Of a DNA stretch of 64,000 nucleotides, positions 25,101-39,376 are shown in pieces (position 1 is the stretch's first letter; every line of letters starts with the position of its first letter). This DNA is from Camarhynchus parvulus (lineage: Eukaryota > Chordata > Aves > Passeriformes > Thraupidae), in assembly GCF_901933205.1 (NCBI RefSeq), contig NC_044601.1:31720352-31784351 (forward strand). The letters are read 5' to 3'. Position numbers and translations under genes: made by a program. A model generated the notes under the pieces. The model saw only the letters and a list, made by a program, of their open reading frames with translations, was not told where the DNA came from and ran no database searches.

Positions 25101-28100
25101 TTAGAAATCTGTACTCATTAGGTTCTCTAAGCGCATGATCAGAGAAAAAAAATTAATAAAGGATAGTAGGAAATTATAAAGACATTCTGGGGTTTATGAT
25201 TCAGCATATGACTTGATCCAATGTTTCAGCTTATTTTAATATGTCTAATTAAATTGGAAAATTCTGAAATACCCGTAATCTATTTTGCCATGGTATAAAA
25301 CTGCTGCATTTGAGTGAAGAGCATACAAATCTCTGAAATTCTGGGCAATTATGCCATTTCTGTATTTCTTCAATTAATCAACCAACATATCAAAATTTGT
25401 TGTTACTTTAACATTGCTGGTTATTATCTGTTATTTTTTAGGCTAGTTTTGAAGTGAAATTTTAACCTTTTGGTTTTTTTTTCCTGACAATATTCCATAA
25501 GTTGCAGCTCAGCAGACATTTGCCATATTTATATGCTTAAATAGCACGTCTTGATTCTTAATTGAATTAATGGTTAGGCAAGGTGTGTTTTCTATGAGGA
25601 GACTGTGGGAAAACACAGATAATTAAGCAGGTTGCAACGTTGCATAAACCCTTAATTTGGTATAGCCTTAACAAGGCAACAAAGAAATAGTGTATTAATA
25701 TTTGGCTCTTTTTAACTCTGGAAAGATCTCTTTCTTCTTGTGAGTTTCACTGTGCTCCTTCCTACCCCACACATCTGAAGGAAAGCAGTAGAAACCCCAA
25801 GGAACACTTTAGCTCGGTTTCACAGCACAGTTCTATCTTCTGTGGACAACAGCTGGCAATTAATCACAAAAACCCCGGTCCTATCCAGACACATTTATAT
25901 TCCAGGTGTTCTTCTGCAAATTTAGGCTGTGAATGAGATTATGTCTGCCTTTTTATGTTGCTTGCTCTCTTGGCTTTACAGCACAGTACCCCCAAGTGGC
26001 CTGTTTAAGTCAGAATTCAAACATAATAGTTCACTGATGGGTTTTTAATGAACAAAACTGAAACTAGACTAAGATTAAAAAAATAAAGAGGGTAGAAAGG
26101 AGCATTTCAAAGAATCATATGTAAGCAAAACTCAGCTCAGTGACATGTCAGAGGAAATGAGTGTTTTACTTAAAATCACTCAGAAGACAATCACCCGAAT
26201 TTTGACTTTGCAATGCCTTTCAATGGCCTGTGGTCCTGGCTCATGGTTTTTCTCAGTGTGTCTGTAAAATGGTAACACTAATCTTTAGAAGTAATTTTTT
26301 CCCCCTTCATGGAGGTTTTGTATGATCATGAGCCAAGAGGGACTGGGTAGAGCCCAAACTTGTTTTCATGTTTATCCCATGGCATTAAAAACAGCTGGGC
26401 ATATGCTAGACTAATGACAGTGACATGGAAAGGTTGGCAGAAAGAAGAGGAAAGGGAAGAGGGAGCTTCACCCATACTTTTTTAAAATTGCCTGTTCCCC
26501 TGGTTTTTGTTCATGAACTAAAACATAGTATGTTTTGTACTGGAAACTTCTGCTTTAAGTAGCCAGTCAACTTGTTGAAGCAGAAACTCCCTGGACAGTT
26601 GTCATCATGTTTTGATTGAAACCATGCTGTTTTAAACAGATGTGGGATCATGTTCTGCAAGGACCCCACAGCTGAACAGCCTCACTGAATTCACTCACAG
26701 GTGAAATTGTACTGATTGGTATTGATCAGGGGGTGTGCAGTCCTTTCTTCAACATGCAGCCAGGGTCAGAGGAACTGGCTCCGTGATTGGCGTGGGACTG
26801 CTGAGGATGCTGAAAACACTTGCTGCAATCTTCACTCACAGCCCAGGGAGAGTTATACTGAATTCACATGATGAATAAAGATTTGTTTTAACATCCACCT
26901 GGTTTATGTACAATGATAAGGATGTCTTAATCTGATTTGTTTCTACCATTGGTATAATCCTTACATAAAGGCTACTAAATACTGCATTCTGTCTTTCACT
27001 GTAGTATGGTAGGATATCATGCCTTGAACTGAGGTTTCTGGGATATATCTCTCTCTGAAAAGTGTCCGTTAATTCATCTGATTGAAGGACAATCGTGACA
27101 GCAAACAAAGGGTTTCATGTAATACGATAACTTCAGGATTTTTTCTCTTGTTTACAAATATTAAATATATAGTACTCTTTGTGTTTAGGATTTAGTGTCA
27201 AAGACAAATTTAACCTCATTGAACATGGTAGCTGAATGAAACTGCCAATTGAAATACCAAGGAAACATAAACCACATATTTTCAGAATTCATATGGTGGT
27301 TTATACAAGAACTGATATGCAGGGTTAATGCTGGTATTTAAAAAAATGATGCCAAAAATGGCTGGATGGAATTACAGCAGTAGTTACAGCTTGCCACCAA
27401 CTTGCATTTGAATTTTGTTTCTTTTTCACCACATAATTATTTCATTAAATAAAAAAGAGAGGAGAGAGAGAAAATAAAATTGATTTGTTAGGATTCGAAA
27501 CATGCTATACAACTCTGAGTGCTCAGGGGTCTTCTGTTAAGGGCCACATTCAGAAAACTCTGTCTAGCTTCCCTTCAGCAGCAGATCACCCAAAGCTCAC
27601 TCAGTGTGGCTTGCATGGGGTCCCACCAGCAGAACTTTAGATCCTGTATCTTCACTTTTAGAAAGATACACTAGTCCAGAAATCTTATTACTCTCTAAAT
27701 AGAATCATGATAATTGTAATGAAATACCAAATGGTAGATTAAAGAGAAAAAGAATGAAATTACATGAGAAAACTATAATCTTGCCTCTCCATTCCTTTTG
27801 TTGTTAATGGTGTTACTGGATATATGCTGCCAACAAGCACAGGAAAAGAAGTTATATGCCCAAAGGTCTTACAGTCGTACAGACCTGTTCTTGCTTACTG
27901 CTCTATGTAACTGTACATGGGTATATATAGACCAGCATTGAATATATTTTGTTTGCCCATTAACTAAGATTCTGGAAAATTGCAGTTTATTCAAGAAAAG
28001 CTTCCATCCATAGCAAATGCAATTCTGAAAAAATAATTAAGGCATGCAGTCTGTGAGTATTAACTAGTATTAGTATTTATTTAAAAAATCCATACAAACT

Positions 28101-31100
28101 GACTGGCAATATTGACCTACATCAAACTGTAGGTTTGGACATCTGTCTGATAAAATAAAAATTTAAAAGTAGTCCTACAATTACTTATTTCAACTATTTA
28201 GATAATATTTTTTGTTTGTGGTTGCATTTCTTTTTTCCTAAATCACTTGGTTTTGCTGATTTATTAACATTCTGTATTTAGATCTTGTTACATGTTTTCT
28301 ACATTTTTTCTAATTTCACCTCTCTGCACTGGAAAATTTTTCTTCTAAAGCCTTATTAAAACAAGGTATCAGCTGTATAGCTAGTCAGCTGTTAGCTATT
28401 AATCTTTACCTTATTAAACACTCTGAAGATTACACAGTTTTGATTGTTATTTACTTGGGGGTGGGGTTTTGTTTGTTTGTTTTTATTTTGCTCTGTGGGC
28501 TAATTAGGTCTGCATAAATGTATTTATTAATCCAAAAAAATATAACCTTTCAGCATTTTTAAATCACTCCTCTCATTTTTGTTCAATTTCAAAGAAGTCC
28601 AAGTAATTCTGTAAATTGAATTTGATCTAACTAAGGCTATTTCTTCTTTAGTAGTCTGTTACATAAGTACATATGAGCCTTACAGAATATTTGCTTCTAT
28701 TTTCTAAAGAAAATCTAAAATTGGTAAAGCAGTCAAATATTAAATTTTTGAATATTGATTTTCAGATTAATGGTTAGGGTTTCTGCATATTGTATAATCT
28801 TGTCTATTACAATTACAGAGTGTTGCATATTATGTCCTTCAAACACCTCAAGAGAATAGTAGTGTAAAAGGAACTATTTTGTTGTGTTGGAGCTTTTATG
28901 CATGAACAATCTGACACGATGCTGCTCATTAAGAAAAACTTAATAAATGTTTGCTATGAGATAGGATTCATAAAAGCAGAGAAAAATTTTCTCCATCACA
29001 GGATAAACTTGAATATTCCATAAAGACCTTCTTTCAAACTGTCCTGCTTAAATGACTTAGTCCAAAGATACGTGACCCTTTTTATTCTTCTTAGTTTTCA
29101 TATTTAGAAAGACTTGTGAATAATTTTGGTCTGTCAAGAGATGTTTTTTCCCTTTTTCTTGAATCCTTTTTTTCTTATTGTATGCAGAATATTGTCTGCA
29201 TTGTCTTATGATGACCTTTCTTTTGCTAAAAGAAAGTCAATCAGTCATGAATCACTTCTTATCTGAACTATTGCTATTCCCTCTTCACAGTCCTTATAAA
29301 TCCTTATCCTTATCTCAGCTTCAGCAAGACTGAATATCATGGGCATAGTCCTTCTACCCAGTAAATATTCTACAAAAATCTACTACAGCAGATTCTACCC
29401 TAGCTTTCTACTTAAACTGATCTTCTAATAAACTTCAAATTGGTGTTTTTCAAAATGTTGATAAATTATTCTAATTGACTACATTAACTTGTTGTCCAGC
29501 TATGTCTAACTTTACTCTTTCCTCTTGATACTTTCTCTGTGTCTGCACCACCATTTGAGCAGATTACTAATGTCTCATTTGAGCCAAATGAAATTACTTA
29601 TCTTTGTGGTATCTCTGTGACAAAGCAAATTTCAATCGCACATTTAAATCTCTCTCTTTAGGTAAGTTGATTGATTTTGTGTAAATCCAAGTATGATATT
29701 GTTTTATACAGAAGTGTGTTTCAGAATTTGCCAATAAGGTACTGCAGAATAAAACAAGAAGATAATGCCATATAATTCTGTAGGTTTTTTCCATTTAATA
29801 TTTGATGACTTTAAAGTCTCTTTCATTTTATCCTGGATGACTTAAGGTGACATGTGACTTCAGTGCATCTTTTCTTTACGTGAGTTGCTCCACAATATTT
29901 GTTCTTTTTAATCCCCTAAATTAATAAGGGGATGTACATTAAATACACATCTGTAAAAAGATAAAATCTATAGCTAAATGAAGAATTTTAAAGTTTTTAA
30001 TTTTATAAACCATTGTCCTTAACCTAATATTTAAGCAAAGTAATACTTGAATTTTAAATTATTTTTTAAAATCTTTAAATCAAGATATGAAATAAAATTG
30101 ATGAAAAGGCTCTGGCATGAAGCATTATAAAAGCTGTGAGAAATGCTTTACAGAAGGTGAAAAAAATTTAAATGAAGAAATCAAATAAAATCCACATTAG
30201 ATTTTTCTAGTAGAGAGGACTTTGTGACTAAGTCCCTTCCAAGGCGAGTAAAGACAATTTTGCTGTTCATAAGAGCATCTAACATTTGTAAGGCTCTGGA
30301 GATGTTGCATTTGCTGTCAGAAAAAATAGATATCTGACAGTCAAAACCATTTCATACTGCTCCTCAGACAGGAAGCCTTAAATTTATCCCAGCACCCACT
30401 TTTAGGAAAATGTATAATGGGGAGCTTCCTTTGATACAACATAAAAATTACAAAAATTAAAATATAGATTAAAAAAAAATAAATTATCATCCCTGTCACA
30501 AACTAGCCAATCTATAGCATGTAAGCAGCTCTGTATTCTTTCTTTTTTTAAATTTTTGATTTGCAAACTGAAGTAGGAAGTAATTGCACTTCAGGAGAAT
30601 CCTTCCTTTTAACAGGCTAATTTTTTTGTTTCTTTTGTTTAAACTTGAAGAACAGATCTGTAAGACCTAATTTAAAGTAATAAGGATGCTACAATCCAGA
30701 AAACGGTACTTATGAAACACCCTGATTTTTCAATGCAGTACAAAGCATCACATGGTGTATGAAAGCTGCCAGTGGAGAAGTAGTAGAGAGAAATAGAAAC
30801 AGAAAACAGGGACAAGGTCAAGTCTGGAATATTTCAGAGACTGAACAAATGACAGATGGGTGTGATAGAGGAATAGATTCCTGGAAACATACTTTATAAT
30901 TAGAATATGAGTCCTGAGTATCTATCTGGTGGACAATCTTCAACTCTAGTTAGGTTTACAGATTAAATAACTTTGTGTTTTCTTTCAATATAATGGCTAG
31001 GTCACCGCAACTTCTTATATTCAAATCAACATTTGGCATACTGTCTGGCTATTTATGACTTCTTTTGTTATTCCAAATAGAAGTCAGAAAACTGGGCACA

Positions 31101-32444
31101 ATGTATCTTAAAAAAAGATATTAGATATTTGTAATTTCTCTGGAGGTTGTTATATAATTGCTGTATACATTTCCATCAAATGCCAGTGCAGAGACCTGGC
31201 TAACCATATTTTGAGTTGTTTAAGCTCATCTGTTAGAGCAAAAAAGGATAAGGTTCTTTGGATGCAGGTGAATTTAATCTATAATTACCATTTCATCATT
31301 TTAGAATTACTAATGGGGAAATAGGCCAGTATTTTTTCCATGTAAAAACATAACATAAAAAATTGCTCCTTTTTTGCCCCTTTTTGGTATAGACTACCAC
31401 AATTTCTGGATAATATCATGTGAAAAGGCAAAACCAAACATACCAAAACAAAGATTTATTTTTTATAATACTGAAGACTGAAAAAAGAGATAAAATTGAA
31501 AACTGATGAACAGAAGCATAAGATTTTCTGATAGTCCTAAAAAACAGTTTGAAAGAAACTTACAAATTTGATAGCAATACAACTCAGAAAGGCTTAAGAA
31601 CACTAGCCTAATGAAGATGTATTGATCACTGTTTAAGTAGTTCCTGAGCTTTTTCTGTAGGCTTTCCACCTACCATAACACAATCAATGTTATACACACT
31701 CCTTCAGTGCAGAATTAAACATATTGGACCATTTCAGTTTGGGTCCACAGGGCAGCCAATCTCAGAGGCAGTAACAGGAGCTCCAGAGACAACAATTGCA
31801 ATTGCAAAAGTACACACTAGTTATAGTGGGATTATTAATTAAGACATTTACTTCCTGAGGTAATACTAAATGGCATGCTACAACAGGCATGAATGTGCTT
31901 CTCTGAGAGCCTAAGCCATTTAACTGCAATTAGAGTATCACAGAGCCCAAGCTAATAAGTCTTGGCCTCAAGCATGGTATATTATTTTAGGAATGATGCC
32001 ATGCTGAAGTAGCATGGATTGTACTGGTTGACAGTGCAAACAAACAAGATTATTTGCTAGCTAAAACCTACACAGACATTGTCACAATCTCAGCACAGAG
32101 ATTAGGTTGCTCAGGCATTTCAGTCGTGCATTTCTAAACTGAATATTTTATATGAGAAAAGCCACAGCCCCAGCTAAGAACAAGATGAGTTACTGTGTTT
32201 TCATACAGAAGTTATGATATCTGCTATGTAATAATTAATAATTAATAACATGAAATTCCAATTTCATTGCTTTTCAGTTACCATTAAATGTAGTGTTGGG
32301 AACTGGGAAGAAGTGAGATTGCAAAGAGGTTTAACTGCTCTTTCTCTCTCTTTGGAAAAAATTGAGATCCACACAAAATTACAAAAAAATGCTACTTTGC
32401 TGGAATTATATGTTTTAAGATGGACTTGCCATTAATGGATAGTA

Positions 32445-32905
32445 CAGAATGATGGAACCAATCAGGTTTGAAGAGACCACAGTGTGTCATCTGGCTCAAC
32501 CTCCCTGCTCAGTCAAGCAGGAGCATCCTAGCATACACAGCACAGGACTGCATCCAGATGGTTCTTGAATATCTCCAGTGGGGGAGACTGCACCACCTCT
32601 CTGGACAATATTCAGTGGAACTTCCTGTGCATCCGTTTCTGCCCATTGCCTCTTGTCTTATTACTTTTACCAAGAAGAGCCTGGCTCCATCCTCTGACAC
32701 TGTCCATTTGGATATTTATACACGTTGCTGAGGTCCCCTCTCGCTTTTCTCTTCTGAAGCCTGAAAAGGCCCTCCTTCCTCAGCCTGTCCTCATAAGAGA
32801 GATACTCCAATCTTTCAATCATCTATGCTATCCTCTGCTGGGCCTGCTCCAGGAGCTCCGTGTCTTTCTTGTACTGAGGAGTCCAGAACTACACACAGCA
32901 CTCCT
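32445..32905 (-). mobile_element. CR1 LINE 3' fragment, strongly diverged
   Basis: The plus strand reads as the reverse complement of CR1 3' sequence: GAAGAGACCACAGTGTGTCA near the tail, then CCTTCCTCAGCCTGTCCTCA and GGGCCTGCTCCAGGAGCTCC further in, ending around GGAGTCCAGAACTACACACA. No intact frame remains. An LTR-like sequence starts within about 60 bases of its 5'-truncated end. Confidence 0.85.
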
Positions 32906-32957
32906 TATCTACATATTCTCAGAAAATACATCCTATTGTCAGAGACATTATTATGAC

Positions 32958-33665
32958 TGTTAAAAGACTTCTTACTGTTTGAAGTTGCACATACAAGATG
33001 TGGCCTGGAGTGTGTATTCTATTGCCATCTGTTAGAGGTTGGGCAGTTTTCTTTATCTCTTCCATGACCAATCCTCCCTTCAGAAGACATCTTCTGTTAA
33101 TGGGCCATTGAGTGTCACTGCATAACTGATAAAATCACATCATCCCATTGTGAGATGCTCCACCCAGGGGGAGGAGCCAAGCATTCCTTTCGGGCTATAA
33201 TCTGAGATGTGGAATATCACAGGCAACCTCTTCCCATTGGATTCCCAGAGGAGCAGCTTTCTTCTCCACTGGGTTCTCAGAGGAAGACCAGGCTCATCTA
33301 CACCACCACTGGAACTTTAGAGGAAAATTGCACCCTTCTACAGGATCGCTGCTCCAAGAGAACCACACCTGTCACTGCAGGAGGACTGCAGCCACCATTC
33401 AATCAGACTGCTACCAACACCATGACCCACCGGGTGTCAGGTTGTATTCTGACTCTGCCAGTGTTGTTTTGTATTACTGCATTTTTATTTTCCCTAGTAA
33501 AGAACTACACCCATATCTACAGTAGTTATTCCTACCCCCATATCTTTGCCTGAGAGCCCCTTAATTTCAAAATTATAACAATTCAGAGGGAAGGAGTTTA
33601 CATTTTCCATTTCGAGAGGTGCTCCTGCCTTCCTTAGCGGACACCTGTCTTTTCAAACCAAGACA
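32958..33665 (+). mobile_element. Solo LTR, ERVL-like (bounds approximate)
   Basis: A roughly 700-base LTR-like block between TGTTAAAAG at the left and CCAAGACA at the right. It has U3-like sequence, a GGGGGAGGAGCC box and a TATA-like CTATAAT at 33195-33201. An AGTAAA polyadenylation-type signal lies at 33496-33501. The sequence resembles, from memory, ERVL-class LTRs common in passerine genomes. I saw no matching target-site duplication and no gag, pol or env. The three overlapping small open frames inside it are not genes. Confidence 0.65.
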
Positions 33666-35550
33666 CACACTTTGGAGGATGATATCATTGCTCTGGACCC
33701 ATCTCATACGTAGATGCAATGTGACAGGAGCTGAGATGCTGGACAATGCAGAACTGCAAAATCAGGTTCCACGGGGAGTACCTTATTCTGTACTTAAGAA
33801 ATAAGTGGATACTAGTACAAACTAAGATTTTCAGACAGTGGCTTTATTTTAAAAAGTGTCTTGGACTAAAACATTTATTGTGTTTAGTAAATGAAACAGA
33901 AAGCAATAGCTTGGTATGCACCAAGCTAGGAATGCTTTCTAAAGGAAAGGAAAAAATTGTTTAAAATACAAGGCAAGTAAAATTTTGCAGGAATCTGATT
34001 CTTCACCTGCAATTCAGACTGTAATTTTGGCCCGTCCTGGACCTTTGCAAGACTGTCAAAAAGAGGAGCAGAGAGAGAGTTCTAGAACTACAAATAATAT
34101 TTGGCAAAATATTTAGAAATCTCTGTCATATTTTTCTGCATATGCCATAAATAAAGGGACACCCCCTTTGCCCCCCAAATTAATAATGTTTTGTAGTCTG
34201 AAAAAAGGTTTTCAATCTCCAAAGCTAAGCAGGCAAAAACTGGTATATTGACTGAAGATAAGTGGGACCATATCCTGAGCAATTTGACAGTCAACACCAC
34301 AATACAGCTACAGACCCCACAACTTCTCCAAGAGTCCTGAAACCTGATTTTCCAAATATAAGTTTGCTTGAAAACAGATAATTTGAAACTCTATTTTTCA
34401 AGACATTATATGTCTAACATAGCAGCTATATGTAATGCACAGACAAATGACAGTGACTTCGAGTACTGAAGTCTAGGGTGAGATATAAAATCACTCATCT
34501 TAGTCCAAAAGGAAAACTTCCTCAGTAGCAAAACACCATTAGAGAAATCATGTGGTGTCATTTATACTTTGCTCAATCAAATTATATTTTGGCATCAGCC
34601 AAGAACCAAGCTGTCATAGTTAATAGAAACCTGAATGCAGTGAGCCTGTAATTTTTAAAATTTCCTCTGATTCCAGAGGAAAAAAGGCATTGCAGAAGTA
34701 CAAAAAAAGCAAACAATGACAAACAGAAAAATTTATATGGTACAGTATCTGAAGTGTTTTCTCATTCAGAAAAATGTACTATACATGTAGCACAGGAAAA
34801 CAACAGTTACAGTTTATATTGCAGTCCTGAAAAATTGGTGGACACAAACTGAGGGAAGTTTCGAATTGGACAGAGAGAGCCAATTCTTTCTTCCAAGTTT
34901 CATCCTAATGTCCTGCAAAAATGAAGAGAAGAGGTGATATGAACCTGCCAATTTGTACATGAATAGCTAAAGTGATAACACTAGAACTAGCACCCCTGTC
35001 AAAGAAAAGAGATCCCATAAACATCTTTAGCAAAAGTAATGTCTATGCCTGAGGGGGAATACATAGATCCAGGTCACTGGGACATCACATGCATGTCAAA
35101 AGTATCTGGTACATTTTATGGAGCACCTAGCTTTCACACAAAGTACTTGCCTTACCTATATCTAATATGTCATATTATTTGCGCTTAGCAGAGCCTGAAA
35201 CTCTACTAAATCAGCACAGTATTACCAACAGAGCTGTGTCCATAATAATCCTCATAAACTGCTGGTAAATGCGGCTTCTCACCTTGTAGCTTTCCGGCAA
35301 CAGTAGTGTTGTGCCTCATAAAAATATGACTTTGAAAATCCCATTGTGCTGCAGCAGGGGTTTGATATGGGCTAGAGTAAAATAGTTTGTTCTGCGTTCA
35401 TCTTCCCCGACAGCTGGGGAAATGTCCTCATGTTTCTTCCTCCTGAGGCGCGCCGATTCCTAGAATGGGAAGTTCTTTATTAAGAAATCTTATTTTACCT
35501 CCCTCTTAACAGTTTTTTCTCCTCTGTGGGGCTCTTTTATGAGATACAAC

Positions 35551-35975
35551 CAACTGTGAAAAAAGGGATGCCATCAATATAGTTCTGGCACTTTTGTCTA
35601 CATGTTGGAACAATTTCCAAAAAATGGAAAGCAAGTCAGTGAAAGAATCATAACCAAATGCTACTATTAGAGCCGAAGGATTCAAACAATAAGAATCAAA
35701 GTAAATGTTCAATTCATACAGGTTTGACAGAATTACCGTCCCCAGTATGCTTCTTCAGTGTCAGTAGGAAACAGAATATTACCCAATGGCGCCAAAATGT
35801 ATTTGAGAAGAAAAGAGTGCATTGGATAAAGCAATGCTTGTGAGGGTGAGTTCTGCAGCATGGAAGTACTGAGCTCAGCTTAGAAAAGGTTGAAAGTAAA
35901 GGCTGTGCCCTTCTTGGCAGCATGCTGCCTGGGGTAACAACTGTGAAAAAAGGGGTGCCATCAACATTGTTCTGG
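35551..35975. repeat. Dispersed 38-base direct repeat
   Basis: CAACTGTGAAAAAAGGG... occurs at 35551-35588 and 35938-35975 with 35 of 38 positions identical; copies are 387 bases apart. Confidence 0.93.
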
Positions 35976-38621
35976 ATAGTCCGAAGGACTCAGATGTTGG
36001 ACTGTTCATTTTTGTAGAGAGCAACTGTGTTTTGGGTTATAACTCCTTGCTGAGCAGTGGAGAGAAAGGTTGCAGCCTTGAAATATGTGAAGGAAGAGTT
36101 TCTAACATGTAGCTTGTTTTTCATGGATGTGATGCACTGGAAGCATTTTATTCCCTAGGGAGATAGTGGACTACCAGCTGCAGTGCATAGTTAATATCAG
36201 AATGAATCTCAAATGAGGTCATATAATAAATATCATGAACACCTTAAAGTGCATTTGATGGTCTCCTTCAACATCTGTCATTTCAACATCTGTAGTTTTT
36301 GTGGCAGCCATCACTTTATGGAACAGGAAAAGATTAATATTTTTGCTAATAAAAAAATGGTCTAGATTTTCTCAGTTTCTATATTTTATTTTCTCCATGC
36401 CTACATTAATTCTCCTAATCTTTTAGAAATTATCTGCTATTCAGATCCTTTTTACTAAGGGCTAGTTTGTTCCTAAGAAAATCTTATGGAGGGAGAGTGG
36501 ATACAAGACTATGATACAAGGCAGACACTGTTTTGCAGTAGGATTTCTTAGATTTTGGCATAAAAATTCTGTGCAGTAAATGTATGTTTTTCATCAGAGC
36601 TTGCTCTACCATGTGGCCTAATCTTCTTGATATTTTGCCCAACATATTCTGAGCTCAAACTGCTATTTCTTTCCTTTGTACAAGCCAGTAATATAAATGC
36701 TAGAGCAAATGGTATAAATCCCAGTGGAACACACATATCTGTTTCATTTGGGTTATTGGTTGCCAATGGGAATAAACAGATTTTTTTCTTTGAAGAGTTC
36801 ATTAGCTTCTAAGGGGAAAAAAAAAGGGGCAATACAAAACTCCCTTTCTAACCTTGTAAACCTATTGGGAACCAAACTCAAAACTTCATTTACTTTGGTT
36901 GGGAGCGTCTGCTGACCTTGGCTTTGAGAAACCTTATAAGCTGTACTTTAGCCCACACAGCTTTAGATGCTCATAGTTAACTTAGCAGATATCCATTACT
37001 GCTTGTGTCCAAGCTGAAAAAGGGTTTTGGTTGAGAAAACAACTGTCTGAGCTACCACGATGAACTCTTCTATTAGATCATGCCTATTGCCAGCTTTTCC
37101 CTACTGTTTGAATACTTACCTTCTCCTCAAGGTTGGCCTGGGAGTATTATCTTTCCTGGACAGTGTAAAGAACCCATCAATATTCCTTCAAAATCCTATA
37201 CCTATACAGAAGTGCAGTGTATGCAGGACGTGTGAATCCCCAGCTTCCAGTCTCACTCTCTATTAAAACATAAATATAGGAAACTAGAAAGATCTACTGG
37301 GCCAAATGCTGTGACTTGGACTTGATTTAAATTACTATCAGCATTGGAAGGAAAACTGTTCAAGAAAGTACCAGATTGTCTACTGCTTTTGTTTTCCCAG
37401 AAGGCATTGTCATCCTACAAGTGGTCTTGTCTCCAGGATGAGTCTCTAGAGGGAATTCTAAAATTTAAGTCTCAATCATAGGTTCTTCACAATAAAACAA
37501 AAATTATAAAATGGAAAAGAAATCTGTGGCTAAAGAGTACATTAAAAAGGGTGCTAGAATTATTTTTTATTTGGGATCAATTTTACTTATTCCATACCAT
37601 CTTAAAGTAATTACTTTATAATGAAGAATACTAAGCAGAAAAAATCAAGTTGTTAAAGTTAAATGAAGTAATTTTCATCCAAAATGTATGCATGAGAGCT
37701 TGGAAAAGCTGGCATATTAGTTACAATTTTGAGACCTGTAGAGAGGAATTAATCAATAAATTTGTAAAATTGAATAAATAAATGTAATTGTTCTGCTAAA
37801 TCTATATATAATATTTTCAAATAGATTTTAAAATATATCAGAAGTGATTGAAAATGTATTTCAATGTAACTTCAACTGTTAAAATATAGGCTAAGCATTA
37901 ATTACAATGCTCTAGTTGTTCACAGCTCATACAAGAGAAGATGTTACATACATGTAAGAGAAGAGTACCAAGATAATAACAAGTTATGTAAGCTCTTCAA
38001 GTTTTTGGAGGATTTTTTTGTATATTGTTAGAATTGATCAGTGGATATAACATCAGGCTTTCTTGAGATATGAAATGCCCATAGGAAGCATGACTATTAC
38101 TGCTCTAAGAACAAAGCCACAGAAAACTCAGCATTCAGATTTCCATCCCTATCATCTCTATGTCTTTTGCTTTGTGGTTGTCTTACACTTGCATGCCTGC
38201 TTCAAAATAACTGTTATTAAAATTAATTTACTGAAGATAATATGGTCTTTCTTTCACTTCAACAGCTTTTCATGAGTTTGTGTGAATTTCATGTCCAGCC
38301 ATTCTGCTAGCACAAGCATTGGATGTTTCTTACAAAAAGTCTCACTCTCACTGTGAAAATTACTTCTAAGTGACATTATGTTATCAGCTGTGGTTTTTTT
38401 CTTTGTTTGCTTCTTTGTTTGTTTGTTTTTTAATGTGATGCCTAACGTAATTGGCTGTTATTTAAGGGATGTTAGTAGATGACACAAAAGGAATGCTTTC
38501 ATCAATGGTAGAGAAAAAACATGAAGGAAGAACTACCGACCATGTTTGAACTACATTTTTTTCTGGTGCTAATATTTTTTCCTGGAGTTACAGCAATCTT
38601 GAACAGGGCACTTGTACGAGC

Positions 38622-38652
38622 ATATCCCTAAAAACTATATATTTAGGGATAT
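38622..38652. repeat. Perfect inverted repeat, 11-base arms
   Basis: ATATCCCTAAA (38622-38632) and TTTAGGGATAT (38642-38652), about 40 bases before an LTR fragment. Confidence 0.95.
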
Positions 38653-38689
38653 CTTCAGGTGTTTGCATCTTTCCTGGCCCAGTGTTGTG

Positions 38690-38925
38690 GTTTAACCTGT
38701 TGGCAGCATAGGACACCCCTTTGATCAATTGGAGCCAGTTTTCCCAACTGAGTACCCCTCAAAACTCTTGTGCACCCCAGCCTACTTGCTGGTAGGGCAG
38801 TATGAGGGGCAAAAATGACTTTACACTGAATGAGCACTGTTCAGCAATAACTAAAGAATCTGAGTGTTATCAATCCAAAATATCACCAAACAAACTATAT
38901 AAAGAAATTAACTCCACCCCAGACG
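38690..38925 (-). mobile_element. Internally deleted LTR fragment, same family as 39377-39959
   Basis: The plus strand starts with TGTTGTGGTTTAACCTG (reverse of the usual LTR 3' end) and ends with TTAACTCCACCCCAG, which parallels TTAACTCTACCCTGG of the neighbouring LTR. Both share a GTTCAGCAATAACTAAA / GCTCAGCAATAACAAAA block and the AATCCAAAA block. The middle, including most of the promoter part, is missing. Confidence 0.7.
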
Positions 38926-39376
38926 CAGCCAGTTGAGTCTGTCCATCGATTCTCTCAAACTGGCAGTTTTAATTTAAAAAAAATCCTTTTATGACATAGT
39001 GATAAAAGTGTAAATTAATGTAGATGATGACATTTTGTGTATTGAAACCTATTTTGGGATGGTTTCCAGCTTCAAAAAAACAAGATGCATCATCATTTGT
39101 CTGTGAAATTCTGAGGCTCCAACCCTGCAGGCAGAACTCACAAGCAATTTCTCTTGAAATCTAAACAACTTTTATAATCCATGAGTGAAATATTTTCATG
39201 CAAGCCTAATCAATGTTTACAGTATGGTAAGAAATTCTCACCTTCTTCATGCAATGAAGAATTAATTTCTTGTGTAATTTCATTTAGTTTATGTAAGCGT
39301 GACAACAAAATCCAAGAGAAGGTTGTACATTCTGTAAGTATTCTGTAGGTCCTGTGACTATAGCACTGTGACATCA

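Larger units (their letters stand above)
19818..32444. other. Intergenic, 12.6 kb, no gene seen
   Basis: AT-rich DNA with a few tandem repeats and one hairpin, listed separately. It is notably poor in recognisable transposons compared with the flanks. The longest open frames (about 98 codons) show no family likeness. Confidence 0.65.
33666..38689. other. Intergenic, no gene seen
   Basis: AT-rich, with the dispersed 38-base repeat at 35.6/35.9 kb and a hairpin at 38.6 kb. An isolated GGCGCGCC lies near 35446. Confidence 0.65.

Noticed and set aside
26836..27108. 90-codon minus-strand frame
   Set aside because: No recognisable domain, splice context or promoter; length is expected by chance in 64 kb.
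33209..33553. 114-codon plus-strand frame
   Set aside because: It lies wholly inside the ERVL-like LTR.
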